In this document: one piece after another, positions 1 to 41,248 of the stretch
How the letters are laid out: each line of letters starts with the position of its first letter
Position numbering within the stretch: position 1 is the stretch's first letter
Position numbers and translations under genes: made by a program
The notes under the pieces: model-generated
Told to the model about the DNA's origin: nothing
What the model saw: only the letters and a program-made list of their open reading frames with translations
Database searches by the model: none
Source: Amoebidium appalachense
Lineage: Eukaryota > Ichthyosporea
Length of the DNA: 64,000 nucleotides
Direction: 5' to 3'
Assembly: GCA_963693365.1 (NCBI GenBank)
Contig: CAVNZM010000005.1
Location: forward strand, 2,294,001-2,358,000

Positions 1-27894
<27,894 letters not shown>

Positions 27895-27994
27895 AGTGTG
27901 GGTGTCGAAGGGCGCCTGTGTTTGTGTGACATGGCGAAACAAACTGTATGTGTCTCCTGAAAACGCGAGAAAAGCATGTATGCCGAGAAGCACC

Positions 27995-29347
<1,353 letters not shown>

Positions 29348-30497
29348 ATGAAGCCAGGCTGCCCTAAGGGCACAACACAGCGCCCTGGGCATAAAACAGG
29401 CGGAGCTAGGGAGGGAGCTGGGCGCAAAAAAAAAGATGCTGCATTTGTTCAGCCTTTAGCGAACTTTGCAGGTTTTGGGACGGCAAACAAAGCTGTTTTG
29501 CAGGAACTAAACGTAAACGTACAACCCGAACAGCCCCCTCTATCTAAGGCCGCCGACATAAGGGCCCGTGTAGTTGAGGCAGGTAGCGTCCATTCGTTAC
29601 CAAGAGAAATGGATCGGGCCCCTGCTCCACACCCACCAGACATACAGGTGCAACCCGACGAGGAACCTTTGCTAAATGCAGCAGCAGATGCGTACCGGGT
29701 AGACGAGGATGAAGGGGAGGAAGAGGGAGAAGATAATACGGACGGGGATGACGGTGGAGAGGAGTTTTCTGACGCGGCGGGCGAAACAATCAAGTCGCAC
29801 CTGCACACAGTGAAAGAGAGTCTCAAAGATGAGAAGACGCCTGTGGGGTGGCATCTTCCACCTCCCATTATAGGCTTTAAATTTGGGGGCGATCCAGCGC
29901 CTTTCTACAAACCCAGATGTTTTGCCTGGCTTCCGGAAAGGTTGTCTCCCGGTTTCATGGTGCCGTGCCCCTTCGATGATCACTACGTGGACCCCCACAA
30001 CCACCCCAACCCACACCGTACTTCTCGCAATGGGTTCATGAGCAACCCCGTAGGACGGCGTGTTATCGACTTTGACAGCTGCTACTACATTATCACGGCC
30101 CGGTACTTTTGTGACACATGCAAAAAAAACTTTGCCGGCACAAACCCCCAGACAATTAAACGCCTTCCACTCTTCATGCGTGATCAGTTTCCGGCCTACC
30201 TTAGCCACCGCAGTGGGCTCGACCTAAAGGTGGTAACATTGTTGCGTGCACTGGCAGACAAAGGTGTGGGCCCAAACGCCTTTGCCACCCTCCTCTCGGA
30301 GCTCCACAAGCAGCGATACGACGAGCAGCGGCTCCTGTATTACTCGAGGGCGCTGCATTGGACCAAGTATGAACTCAAAAAGCGTAACGATTTCCGCCCC
30401 CACGACCAGCGCCTGACAGAACTTCCCCCAGAGGAGCAGGCGGCTAAGTTCTCGGCGTTTGGTGACAAAAATGGTTACGCTGGACATGTGCCTTCAG
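29348..30497 (+). CDS. Exon 1: DUF6729-like domain
   Basis: Residues about 195-380 contain the DUF6729-like signature: a GWHLPPP start, FYKPRCFAWLP, then CPFDDHY, RVIDFDSCYYIITARYFC, CDTCKKNF and LPLFMRDQFPAYLSHRSGLD. Paired Cys and His residues suggest metal binding. The preceding stretch is strongly acidic (Glu/Asp-rich, about 118-150). The exon ends with a GC donor after TCAG. Confidence 0.75.
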
Positions 30498-31020
30498 GCA
30501 AGTGTGCACTGCATTTTGGGTGTGTAAATGGTCCCCATTGTTTTGTATGCACGTGCTTGGGCATTTTTTGGGTTGGCTTGGTAGGGTTTTGTTTTATTAT
30601 TTTTTATTTTTTTTTTAGGGGGGGGGGGGACTTGGAAATGGGTTTTGGAAGTGTGGTCAATAAGTTTCTATTATGGTGGTGGTGGATGTGTGGTGGTGGA
30701 TGTGCGCCTGTGAGTGTGCGTGTACTTGTGGGTCCGTGTGTGTGTGTGTGTGTGTGGGGAGGGGGGGGGGGGGAGGGGGAGGGGGGAATGGTGATGGATT
30801 AGGTGGTGGTGGTGGCAATCAGTCATGGTGGTGGTGGTGGTGGTGGTGGTGGGGGGGGGGGGGGGGGGGGGGGAGGGCAGAGGGATCATCAGAGGGGTGA
30901 AAGCATAACGGTCCATGTACCAGTGAGTGTGCTTGGGAAATCGTGGAGAACTGTTATGCCTGAAATTAGATGGTGGGTGTGCGCATGTGTGTCTGTGTGT
31001 GTTGGGGGAAAGGAGGTGGA

Positions 31021-31055
<35 letters not shown>

Positions 31056-31975
31056 GGGCACATGGTGGTAGACTGGATCTTGGTGGCGGTACTTAATGGT
31101 TATTATAGTAGTGGCAGGAGGGTGTGGGGGGAAGGGCAAACGGACGTGCAGGGGACAAACTGCAGATGGGGCACAAAGGGGAAAGAAGGTGAAAGTTGGT
31201 GCAATGACTTGGAGGGTTTGCGCGCGCCGGGAGGCGGGGGGAGGGGGGGGGGGGGGGGGGAGGGGGGGGGGGGGCAAACGGCCGGAGATGGGTGTGTAGC
31301 GTTTTTGAGATGGGAAAAGCCATACAGACTTACGAAAATACAGAGAGGTGAGATGAACACGAGGGACTAGAGGGAATGGGGGGGATGGTCCTGATGGGAG
31401 GGTGGTGGAGTTCTAACAGTACTTGGGGTTCAGGCAAATACCTGAGTGCCGTGTATACTGAGTTCAGCGACCGCACGGCAAAGTACCAGAGCCTGGACAC
31501 GCAGCTCAAGCCCGTAAACAACGTGCTCAAGGCCGACCACACCTTCCAAATTGGGAAGCTCACCGGCATCAATGGGGAGCCTCTGTACCGAGGCCTATGG
31601 ACTTGTGTAAACGAGCTTGGCGGTGTGTGGTCCCTCCTCTTCTCCCCCCTCCCCCCACTCTCCCCCCAGGCCCCCTCTCCCCCCCCTCCCCCCCCCCCAC
31701 ACACCCCCACCCCCCCCCCCCCCACACACACACACACACACGCCCCCCCCTCCCCCCCCCCCCCCCCCCCCCCTCCCCCTCTAGGGCCTTTAAATCTCTT
31801 AGGCTCCACATTTAATGAGGTGGCACACTGTGAGTAGAGGTTTGTAGTATGTGGGTTTTGGGGACAATTCTTGCCCTGTCGAGCAAAAACTAGGAAGCTC
31901 CAGATATGTGTGTATGTGTTTTTGCTGGGTAGAGATTGGGGTGGGCTGGGGTGGAGCTTTCTTTTGGCGGGGAAT

Positions 31976-32045
<70 letters not shown>

Positions 32046-33722
32046 AGCTTCTGCCAAGCAGAATGGGAGTAGGGGCCAGTGATTGCAAGGGATGCAGGGG
32101 GGGGGGGGGGGGGGGGGGGGGGGAGAGACACCACCGTCGGGGTTGAAGGTAGAGAGGGCAAGAGGCCCGGGGTGGGGTGGGGGGGGGGGGGGGGGGACAG
32201 TAGGTGCCATATGGAGGGCTGTCCCATGGTTTGGGGGGAGGGGGAGTGGGGAAGGATCGTGGGCACATGGGTTTGGGGGGAAGGCAGAGAGGGGGAAAGG
32301 ATTGTGATCACAAGGGTTTAGGGGGAGGAAGGGGGAAGGATTGTAGGTACATGGGTTTAGGGGGGAGGGGGGGGGGGAAGATTTTGGGGGAAAGGGAGGC
32401 CTGGGGAAAGTATGTGGGCACATGGGTTTGGGGGGAAGGAGGGGGAAGGGTTTTGGGGGAGAGGGAGGGGAAAGTATGTGGGCACATGGGTTTGGGGGGA
32501 AGGAGGGGGAAGGGTTTTGGGGGAGAGGGAGGGGAAAGTATGTGGGCACATGGGTTTGGGGGGAGGGAGGGGGAAAGGATTGTGTGGGCACTGAAGTCTC
32601 GTGAAGGGCCATGTGGTAAGGGAAGCTAGAACATGCATGGCTGCTCGGAGATGCCCTCTCACACAGTGCGGCACCCCAGAGATCCGGGCGCAGGTATTTA
32701 CACGGGACTGCAGCCACCAGGAGATTGAGCCCGTGATCCAGCGCATCTCTGCCACCACGGCGGCGCTCAACAGCAAGGGCCCGGCCTTCTTCTACACAGA
32801 TCGGTGCTGCCAAGACCGGGCGTTTGTTGAGCGCATGTTTCCAACCCTAGCCCGGCCAAAATGCCCCGTCCGTCTGAACGAGGCTGCGCTGGTAAGCGTG
32901 ACGGACGGTCTGCCTGGGCTGGAGCTGCCGGCCAACTACCCTAAGCCGGTGTACACCGACTGCCAGGGGGCGGTGGTGGCTACAGCGGCCATTCGTGCCG
33001 ACCTGGAGGGGCAGCAGCACCGCGTGGTGGGGCTGGACTGCGAGTGGGTCTATCGGGTGGGCCAGGCGCGGTCCAAGGTTTGCACGCTGCAGATTGCCAC
33101 CGCACGGGCCGTGTACATCTTCCACTTGGCACGCATGGGCCCCAACCACAGCCCGCCCGCGCGGCTGGTGGACGAGCTGATTGCGCTGCTTAGGGACCCC
33201 AGCATCATCAAGGTGGGCAAGCAGATCGGCACGGACTCGGCCCACCTCAACAAGGACTACGGCACCCCTGTGGCCAGCTATCTGGAGCTGGGCCGGTTCT
33301 GCTATGCCCGTGCAGCTATCACCTCTGCGGCCCGGGGCTTGGCCGACATCACTGCCCAGGTCATAGGCAAGAAGCTGCCCAAGCCGGCACTTGTTCGATG
33401 CTCCAACTGGCACGAGCCGCTATCAGAGGTGCAGGCCACCTACGCTGCCCTTGATGCATATGCGTCCCTGCAGGTCTACTCGGCCGTGGTCGATAGGCCA
33501 AACCTGTCAGGTGTGTATCCCACCTGCTTTTTGCCCCAGTGCTTATGTGCTTATGCCAGATATAGAAAGATTGTGGGCCCCCCAGAGGAGAGGGGGAGGG
33601 GGGGAGGGGGAGGGGGGGGGGGGGGGGTGGCTGACCACATGGGCCAGTGTTCCAGTTGTGTTATGCTGGGTGTCGGGTGGCTATCAAAGGAGGGGGTGAT
33701 TGGTGGTGGTGGTGGTGGTGGT

Positions 33723-33753
<31 letters not shown>

Positions 33754-35384
33754 CTATAGCACTGTTAACACGTGCAAGTGCCACACAAGCTGGGCACTGG
33801 GAGAGGGGGGGGGGGGAGGGAGAAGGGGGGGGGGGGGGGGAAGGGGGTTGCTAAGGAATATGCATTTGATTTTTGTGGAGCGAAGAGAAAAACGTTGGTG
33901 CTGTGGCTTTTTGGCTGAGTTTTTTGCTTCCCTCTATGACATGCAGCGCGGCTTCATGCAAAGGCACTCGGTGAAGGGGTTGAGATTGTGCCCCGGCGGG
34001 GCCCACATGCTGCAGCAGCCACCGGGGTGGTGCTGGCTGTGCAGCCGGAGCGCTGGGGGGGCATGAAGGTGGGCAAGAAGCATGCAGTGGTGCGGGTGGA
34101 TCAGGTGCTGTCGCCGGCCATGCAGGTGCCCTTTGGCCCCGACAAGGGCAAGACCCTGGGAGAGCTGGGCCCGCCGCCCCTTTGAGCTGATGGTGCACCT
34201 GCAGTGGCTACGGCCCATTCAGCCCCCACCGGACCCAGGTGCCGAGGTGCCGGTGGTCCCTGACCCAGCCCCTCCCCCTGCCAGTCCTCCCCCTGCCGAG
34301 CAGCAGCAACCCCTTGCCGGCCCACAGGCACCCCCCCAGGACCCCCAGGCAGCCCCGGGGGGCCTTGAGGCAGCCCCAGGGGGACCCGAGGCAGCTCCCA
34401 GAGAGGGCATGTTGGGCCAGGCACCGCCTGGGGAGGTGGTGTGGCAGACTGTGCTGAATGACGCCTTCCACTCCATTGCAAACACGGCGGACGGCACGTA
34501 CAAGTCACACCCCCGCAGGGCTGAGTACGCACGCTCACTCAGCGAGGCAATATTTGTGTGGAATGAAGAGGATTACGGACATGTGAAGGTGCCCCCCCCC
34601 TCCCCCCCCCCCCCCAAAATAAAAAATAAAAAATAAAAATAAAAAAAACGGCAACAACAACATGCGTGACTGACGCGCACACACACATACACTCGTTAGC
34701 ACACACTCACCATTCCACCCACAACCATGCACACCTTCGACAAAACTTCTGAGGGAAGAGAGAGAGCCTGAGCCTCAGAGAGAGGGGGGGGGGGAAGGGG
34801 GGGGGGGGGGGGGGGGGGGGGGAGGGGGGGGGGGGGGGAGGGGGGGAGGAGAGTGGGGGTTATTCATATGCCTAGAGAGAAATAATGTAGGGTTGTGGGG
34901 GGAAATAGCCACATGCATTTTTTACTTGTGTTGGGGGAGAAGATGGGGGGGGTGGAGGGGAGGGGTCCTACAATAACGGCAGGTATCAAAGTCTACCAAA
35001 CCCAAATTGCAGTGTGCGTAGTAAATTAATATTGGCATCCTGCCTCACAGGGGGTGCTGGAGCAGAAGGGCATCGACATTGAAACCGAGCTCAAGGGCGG
35101 CGACCTGAGCTACTTCATGGAGCGCATCCGGCGGGTTATTCCCGACCCATACACGCTGGTCTCGCGGCTGGTGGAGTTCAAAAACACCTACAAGGATGTG
35201 CCGCCCGGACCGGATGGCAAGCCTCTGTTCAAGAAGGATGGCTTTGAAAGACTCGAGGCAACAACCCCCCCCCCCCCCCCCCCCCCTCCCCCCTGCAGGC
35301 GCCCAACAACTCCACCACCACAGAAAAGATTCTTCGCTTATTTGTCATCCTTGGTTCATCTGCACACACACGCACACCCTAGCC

Positions 35385-35422
<38 letters not shown>

Positions 35423-35426
35423 ACAT

Positions 35427-35492
<66 letters not shown>

Positions 35493-35564
35493 CCCGCACG
35501 GCCCTTGCTGCCTAGCCAGTTGTTTTTTGCCTTTCCCTGCTCGTTTTTTTCCTTAGCAACCCCA

Positions 35565-35636
<72 letters not shown>

Positions 35637-37285
35637 CCACCACCACCACCCACCCATCTCTCTGATGTTTGCTTGTGCCCCCACAGTCGCTGCTCGAACA
35701 CGCCCAAAATGGCTGTCTGTCGGACCCCCCCGGCCTGCCCCTCTACTACGAGACCACTGCCGACGCAGATGGGCTCATGCGCTACCGCTGCATCCGGGGC
35801 ACCAACGAGGTGGAGGGGGCAGTGCACAACCCCCTGGCCACCCACTTTGGGGCCACACGCATGTCGCTGCGCCTGCTGGACGCCACCATGTCCAATAGGC
35901 GCCACCGCCACAACCTGCGTGCACACTACCGCAACCGCCTGGGTCAGGCATCGGGGCCCCCCCACTACAGCCCCTGGATTGTTGACGACATGGAGGCACT
36001 GGCGCTGATGCTGTACGGCCATCACCTCGACCCCCAGTGGGTACCCGTAGGCTGCTACAAGCTACCGGAGGAGTACTTCAACTTTGCCCCGCTCTCCTGT
36101 GTGGCCAATGCCCCGGCGCAGGAGCCAGTTGCGGTGCCCGCACCCCCACCTCCGTCTGATAACATCGAGCCTGCAGCCAATGGCGTGATGGGCGGGCCAG
36201 AGGACTGTGAGGTCGAGGAGGGTGACGGTGCTGCCATGGGGGGGGGCAACCAGGTGGCGCGTGGTGCACCACAGCCGGACCCTGCACTGAGGGGCGACTA
36301 CAAGTTCCTGGCGCAGAAGCAACATGTGGCCATCCCCTTCCTTCCGGTGCTTACCCCTCAGGAGCGCAAGCTATTCAGCACGCTGCTCCTGGGCACCTAC
36401 AAGGCACATGCAAAGCCCAACGGCCAGCTGTTCGAGGCTTTGGCCCAAGACTTCAACAAGGCTGCCTCTGTGGCTGGGGGAATCTACATGAAGGATGCGG
36501 CCTACATCAAGAAGCATTTCGACAAGTGGAAGACCTGGCAGACGGCACATGCACAGCGCTCCACACACGAGGGCCTGGCAGATCACCGCAAGCGTATGCG
36601 CGAGGAGAGGGCAGACGCTGTGCCAGCAACCATACGGCCTGCCCCCTTGCCACCCCTCCCTGTTCCAGACGGTGTCGATGCAGGGGCGCAGCGTGAGCGG
36701 CCCTTGCCCATGCTAGTGGGCAAAAAGCATCGCAACATTGGCCCTGAGGGGCCCCTGCAGATGGATTTGCCGGTGCCCCCTCCTATGCAGCCACCCCAGA
36801 GAGCCCCCAAGACCTGCAAGACGTGTGGCCGCCAGGGCAAGGGCTGCCCCGGCTCCAATCGGGCCAAGAGCTGCCCACGTTGGGTTGCAGCCAATCAGGA
36901 TGCCATGCCACCAGCACCCGCGCTTGACATGCAGCAGGGCCATGTGCCGCACATGCCCCCTGCACCCCATCCAGGCCCGCACCACCCACATGGCTGGCCC
37001 CCACCGTGGGGCATCATGCCGCCTCAGCCCGGCCCTGCCTTCCCCATGCCTGGGCTACTGCCGCAGCACGGTCCCCATCCTTACTTGGGCCATGTGGGCC
37101 AGCCCTCGGCTGGTGGGCAGTTCCCACCCCCTTCTCGTGCATCTGCTGTGCTGGGCCTGGCGTTGCCACCTGCTGGAGAGACGCAGCTGCAATGGCACGA
37201 TCGAAAGCAAAGTAATCGTGGCCGCAAGTCTGCAGGCAGCCAATCAGGATCTCAGAGTAGTCAGAGTAGCCAAACTAGTGTCTAA
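29348..37285 (+). CDS. DUF6729 / RNase-H-like / 3'-5' exonuclease composite protein (6 exons)
   Basis: Exons: 29348-30497, 31434-31622, 32680-33510, 33947-34588, 35051-35257, 35687-37285; phases close, giving about 1538 residues if one extra base near 34183 is skipped. Start: ATG 29348 (context AAAATGAAG) is the first ATG in the open frame. Order: basic GGAREGAGRKKK motif; acidic linker; DUF6729-like Cys-rich domain; RNase-H/transposase-like segment; DEDDy 3'-5' exonuclease; Pro-rich linkers; a domain with CLSDPPGLPLYY; Pro/Gln-rich tail with a Cys cluster. Proteins of this layout are known from fungi and other eukaryotes and often look mobile-element-derived; host role is unknown. Introns 1 (TCAG/GCAAGT) and 5 (GAG/GCAACA) have GC donors. 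A poly(A) signal lies at 37621. Confidence 0.82.
31977..32043 (+). repeat. Longest homopolymer: uninterrupted poly(G)
   Basis: An uninterrupted run of 67 G in intron 2 of the DUF6729/exonuclease gene, on the sense strand. Confidence 0.95.
32225..32600. repeat. 64-bp G-rich minisatellite
   Basis: Three nearly perfect 64-bp copies start near 32411, 32475 and 32539, each containing GTGGGCACATGGGTTTGGGG. More degenerate copies extend back to about 32225. Many runs of three or more G give high G-quadruplex potential. It lies in intron 2, ending about 80 nt before the exon 3 acceptor. Confidence 0.88.
32680..33510 (+). CDS. Exon 3: DEDDy 3'-5' exonuclease domain
   Basis: The first third continues the RNase-H/transposase-like segment started in exon 2; across the junction it reads TCVNELGEIRAQVF, then FFYTDRCCQDRAFVERMFPT. 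The exonuclease follows: motif I VVGLDCEW (Asp and Glu), motif II KVGKQIGTDSAHL with Asp, and motif III YAALDAYASLQVY (Tyr plus Asp). All four acidic residues and the Tyr of the WRN/EXD2-like DEDDy class are present, so nuclease activity is expected. Confidence 0.85.
33947..34588 (+). CDS. Exon 4 with internal +1 frame break
   Basis: The acceptor at 33946 restores phase from exon 3. The frame runs to CTT TGA at 34180-34185 and stops. Skipping T34183 opens GAG CTG ATG GTG and a coding frame up to the donor at 34589, which is in phase with exon 5. Both halves have the same GC-rich third positions and Ala/Pro/Gln style, so this is one exon with a frame change rather than two genes. Confidence 0.75.
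35687..37285 (+). CDS. Exon 6: C-terminal domains with Cys cluster
   Basis: It opens with SLLEHAQNGCLSDPPG, continuous with FERLE of exon 5 after the GC-AG intron, and then LYYETTADADG and YRCIRGTNEVEGAVH, a conserved block in this protein type. A helical region (about 36300-36600) resembles a SANT/Myb-like fold, but weakly. TCKTCGRQGKGCPGSNRAKS is a short Cys cluster, possibly a zinc knuckle. The rest is Pro/His/Gln-rich, ending in Ser-Gln repeats before TAA. Confidence 0.8.
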   Translation, partial: SLLEHAQNGCLSDPPGLPLYYETTADADGLMRYRCIRGTNEVEGAVHNPLATHFGATRMSLRLLDATMSNRRHRHNLRAHYRNRLGQASGPPHYSPWIVDDMEALALMLYGHHLDPQWVPVGCYKLPEEYFNFAPLSCVANAPAQEPVAVPAPPPPSDNIEPAANGVMGGPEDCEVEEGDGAAMGGGNQVARGAPQPDPALRGDYKFLAQKQHVAIPFLPVLTPQERKLFSTLLLGTYKAHAKPNGQLFEALAQDFNKAASVAGGIYMKDAAYIKKHFDKWKTWQTAHAQRSTHEGLADHRKRMREERADAVPATIRPAPLPPLPVPDGVDAGAQRERPLPMLVGKKHRNIGPEGPLQMDLPVPPPMQPPQRAPKTCKTCGRQGKGCPGSNRAKSCPRWVAANQDAMPPAPALDMQQGHVPHMPPAPHPGPHHPHGWPPPWGIMPPQPGPAFPMPGLLPQHGPHPYLGHVGQPSAGGQFPPPSRASAVLGLALPPAGETQLQWHDRKQSNRGRKSAGSQSGSQSSQSSQTSV

Positions 37286-37620
37286 TATTGGAATGTACAC
37301 CAATGTAACGGATCTCATATGTGTTGTAGTGCTTCAAGTTATACCTGTTCTTCGTACAGTCATGTTAGGGGGGAGGGGGGGGGGGGGGGGGGGGCTAGCT
37401 TTCATTCCGAAGTTTACTGTAAAGAATTAAAATTTAGAATCTGAGTAATAGTACAGAGCCTTTGCACTTTTCTCTGTTTGTTAGGAATTCTTTGTGATCG
37501 AGAGTATGGTGTGTTAGACTATTGGTGTTAATGTGTCCTGGAAGGTGTATAATGTCTGCTGGCCGTAGTCAGTATCTATTTTTAGGTATATAGTATATTT
37601 TTAAATGTTGGCCGCTGGCC

Positions 37621-37626
37621 AATAAA
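37621..37626 (+). terminator. Poly(A) signal AATAAA, exonuclease-composite gene
   Basis: AATAAA about 335 nt after the TAA stop, in an AT-rich stretch that also has AATAATAAA just downstream. Confidence 0.6.
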
Positions 37627-37639
37627 TAGCAAATAATAA

Positions 37640-37718
37640 ACACACGATAAAGTCAACAGCGTGCCAAAAAACTAATCCCCAGCGAGCGCACCCAGTGATG
37701 TGTGTGTGTGTGTGTGTG

Positions 37719-37785
<67 letters not shown>

Positions 37786-39098
37786 CGTGCGTGCGTGTGT
37801 GTGTGTGTGTGCGTGCGTGCGTGCGTGTGTGCGTGTGTGCGTGTGTGCGTGTGTGCGTGTGTGTGTGTGAGTGTGTGTGTGTGTGTGTGTATGTGTGGTG
37901 TGGTGTGTGCGCGGCTTGTACATATGTACGTGTTCATGTGCACCTGTGTCGGACCTACGAAGTACATGAAAGTAAATTTTGACAGCATCGATCTGCCGGT
38001 GTGTATGTGTATGTGTGCCAGTGCAGCAGGTGTGCCTTGTAACTGATAGCTTCGCATTTTACGTGTGTGTATATATAGTAGTACGCATAGACACTTGCTG
38101 ATCATTCGGATCGACATTAATATTTAATCTGTCGGTCCTCGGTTTTTTGAGTGAATGATGATCAAGTGTAAGAGCATTCACTTGGCAAGTATTAATGTTG
38201 CAGAGGCTAGCTGCAGCTGCAAGCGTCGGATGCACACTGACAATTGTCTTTTCAGCGAGTCTAACCTGCAGGCAGCAGCTGCACACATATAGGGTTGTTA
38301 TCTTGCGGCACATGCACGGTGATCATTTCAGAGTAATAGAGTTCAGAGCAATGAAAATAATGAAAATAACTAAACTTTGTGACTACTTTAAAGTTGCTGA
38401 GATCATACGTGGTGCAAGCTGCACTATGAACACATGTATAGTGCTAGTAATTAATACATTTTTGTTGCCTTCTGCAGGGTTATCGTAGCTACGTCACGGC
38501 CTGCACTCAGGGGGGGGGGAGGGGGGAGAGGGGGGATGATTCGAAGGGGGTATAAATAAGAACATGCACCTAAAGGTCTTTCCCGTGGATCCTCCCCCCC
38601 CTCCCCCCCCCCCCACCTCTCCCCCTCCCCCGGGGCCCCATACTATGATATCTAGGCCCAATATTATATGCCCCCTCTCCCCCCCCCCCCCCCCCTCCTC
38701 TCCGGATCCCCGGACCCCACTTCCCTACCCGGAGGCTCAAGAGCTCCCCCTCCCCCCCTTCCCCCCCCCCCCCCCCCCCAAGGCTTACGGGGGCCCTTCT
38801 TCATCGAGGGGGAGGGGGTGGGGGTGGGGGGGGGTGGGGGGAGGGGGTGGGGGGAGGGAAGTGGAAGGCGGGGGTGGATGCATGTCAGCCTAGGTGAATT
38901 CAATTGTTTAACTCCAGTGTGCAGGACTGGTCTGAAGGCTTAAGAAAACAACGAGGAAATGGGGTCCAGTGGAGGTGGTGGTGGTGTTCTGTGTGTGTGT
39001 GTACACGTGCACGTATGTGTGTGGTTTTTTTAAGGGGTGAGTGGTGGTGGTGGTGGTGGTGGTGGTCACCGTGGTGGTGGTGTGTGTGTCTGGTGTGT

Positions 39099-39145
<47 letters not shown>

Positions 39146-41248
39146 TAGAAAGAAAAACTGCTCGTGGGTCACTGTTTTTCGTCACTGTATTTGTAACGGG
39201 CCGCTCATATTTATATAACTACTTTAATTTAAGTACACGTGTTCATTATCATATACGATGGCCAAATATAGAAATTTTGGCGTCGAAGTTCTTGGAGCTA
39301 AAAAAACGTTTAAAAGGGGGAAATAATAGCTTGGCCCCAAATTTACCTTGCCGTTTTTAGCGAATGTATTTTTTATTCATGAGTTCTAGTGATTCAGTGA
39401 GTGCACGTGCCTGCCTCAGGCTGATCATGACAACTGCAACACACCATTCCTACATGGATATCAACCAAAAGAAAATAGTATATACTGTGGTGGTCTCCTA
39501 AACCTTGTGCGGCATGCGCATACATGATATTACAGTGACGCATGTGCATATTATTGTTCTGTACACCGGAGTGTGCCGGTGCACGTGGCTGTTTTGTGCA
39601 CATGTTACAATAGCAGCACGATCTCCCTAAACTCCATGTTTACACATCCCTCACCCTGGCTCTGCCTTGTCGGTGCTCCAAAACACACATACAAATCCCC
39701 CTAGACTCAGTGCCTGCACATGGTCGCATTCACGTGCAGGTCACGTGACACATGCGATGCCATACTGCCGTCTACAGCAACAACCACGGCAGCATGTATA
39801 CCGGCCCAGCACGAAATATACTTATCGGCAGCCCACTGAACTCGCCCATTTTCTCTTTTTCATGTATGTCCCTCCTTTTTTGTAAAATCACCCTTTTTGG
39901 CCTCCCGGTAGTGGATTTTGCAGGATTTGACTTCTTTGAGGTCCAAAAACCTCAAATTTTCCCCGGCGGGGCCGGGGAGGGAGAATTCAAAAATTGCCCG
40001 CTCCTGATATGGTACCCGGGCCTCTATGGAGAACAATGATTGGAGCGTACCACCTTACAACGGTCCGCGGATAGGCCGTGACGGCCCTGTTTCAGAATCT
40101 GCTGCCACAGTGCTGTGCCAGTGCATACAAGCAGTCGTCCAACATTATCCAAGCACCAATTTGTTTTATTAGTTGACAAACAGAAAGGAAAATATATGGT
40201 GCATGCCACGGGGGATTTATGCAAAGCCTTTGCTTCCCCGGCGCCATGGTGCGCAGTGTGGCACGTGTATCTATAGGGTAAATTACACAACTAGATCGTG
40301 ATGACTAATTGCTAGGGGGAAAATTCATCAATTTCTTTTTTTTAATTTTCTATGCACACATTCTTGTTTTCAAAATTCACCCCTGGCTGTAGTCTGCAGA
40401 CTATATTTCCAAGTATAAAGGCTTTTCAACAAGTATAGAGATTAATATCCAATAACATTTATTGATTTTTACTCTCTTTGTAGATCTTACAACCATTCCA
40501 TACCCATCTTTAAATATAAATTTGTTTGGACCATAAAGTTCTTTATTAAATCTTATTTTGCTCGCACTACAATTTCCGGTTGTGTCCGTTGTGCAAGGGG
40601 GAAACTGGTGATAGCCTAGCCTGAAATTCCCCGAATCACCGTATCATTCAAGCTTGACGAGCATCAAAGCGTTCAAGCGTGTAAAAAAAACTATACAATA
40701 AGACATAATAATGAATAGTAGTGGATCGTCTTGATAAAATAAACAAAAATATACCCAAGACACAACTGCGAGCTGGATAATCTATATGACCCAACAATTT
40801 ACCCTACTCTTGCCTTTATTGCTGATTGGCTGCCCAGCGATCAACAAATACTTTTAAGTCGTAAGTTCGTAACTCATGAACTTGCAAGAAGAGCGCCCCA
40901 CGCAACTTGACAGACACTGACAGTCTTGACAAGCATTGCCAAGACTCTCGAAGTGAACTTGTCGACGTTGGACAGGCAAAGTGTAGGGCAGTTAGTAAAC
41001 CAGACCGTGTTAGTTGCATCGCTAGAGCTGAGAGCTCGTGTTCTTTAATAAGTTTTGTTTTTTTTACACTTTGCCTGCAGCGCAGTTTCTTGTTAGCACA
41101 CTTTCTTATCTGACGTAGACGTAGAGTTGTTGTGCTGCTCTACACCAAACGTTCTTTTCAGTTGGCATTTGACTTGGTTTCCGTTGGTGGGCTTTAAGGC
41201 CGGTGATACATTGAACCATTTCCCTGTATGTACTTAGCCACGTGAAGA
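37640..41248. other. Intergenic region without a recognised gene
   Basis: A (TG)n array with CG-rich interruptions lies at 37697-37890 and C/G tracts at 38590-38860 and 39110-39145. The rest (38.0-38.5 and 39.2-41.2 kb) is unique, AT-richer sequence with no frame over about 110 codons and no family match. It may hold the antiporter promoter near its right end. Confidence 0.6.

Noticed and set aside
31786-31830. Possible exon GPLNLLGSTFNEVAH between exonuclease-gene exons 2 and 3
   Set aside because: It has AG and GTGAGT flanks, but exon 2 joins exon 3 in phase without it and gives the expected family sequence NELGEIRAQVF.
31890-32813. 307-codon minus-strand Pro-rich ORF
   Set aside because: Antisense to the poly(G) and 64-bp minisatellite; repeat translation.
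32847-33413. 188-codon minus-strand ORF opposite the exonuclease exon
   Set aside because: Shadow ORF in GC-rich coding DNA; the plus strand has the DEDDy motifs.
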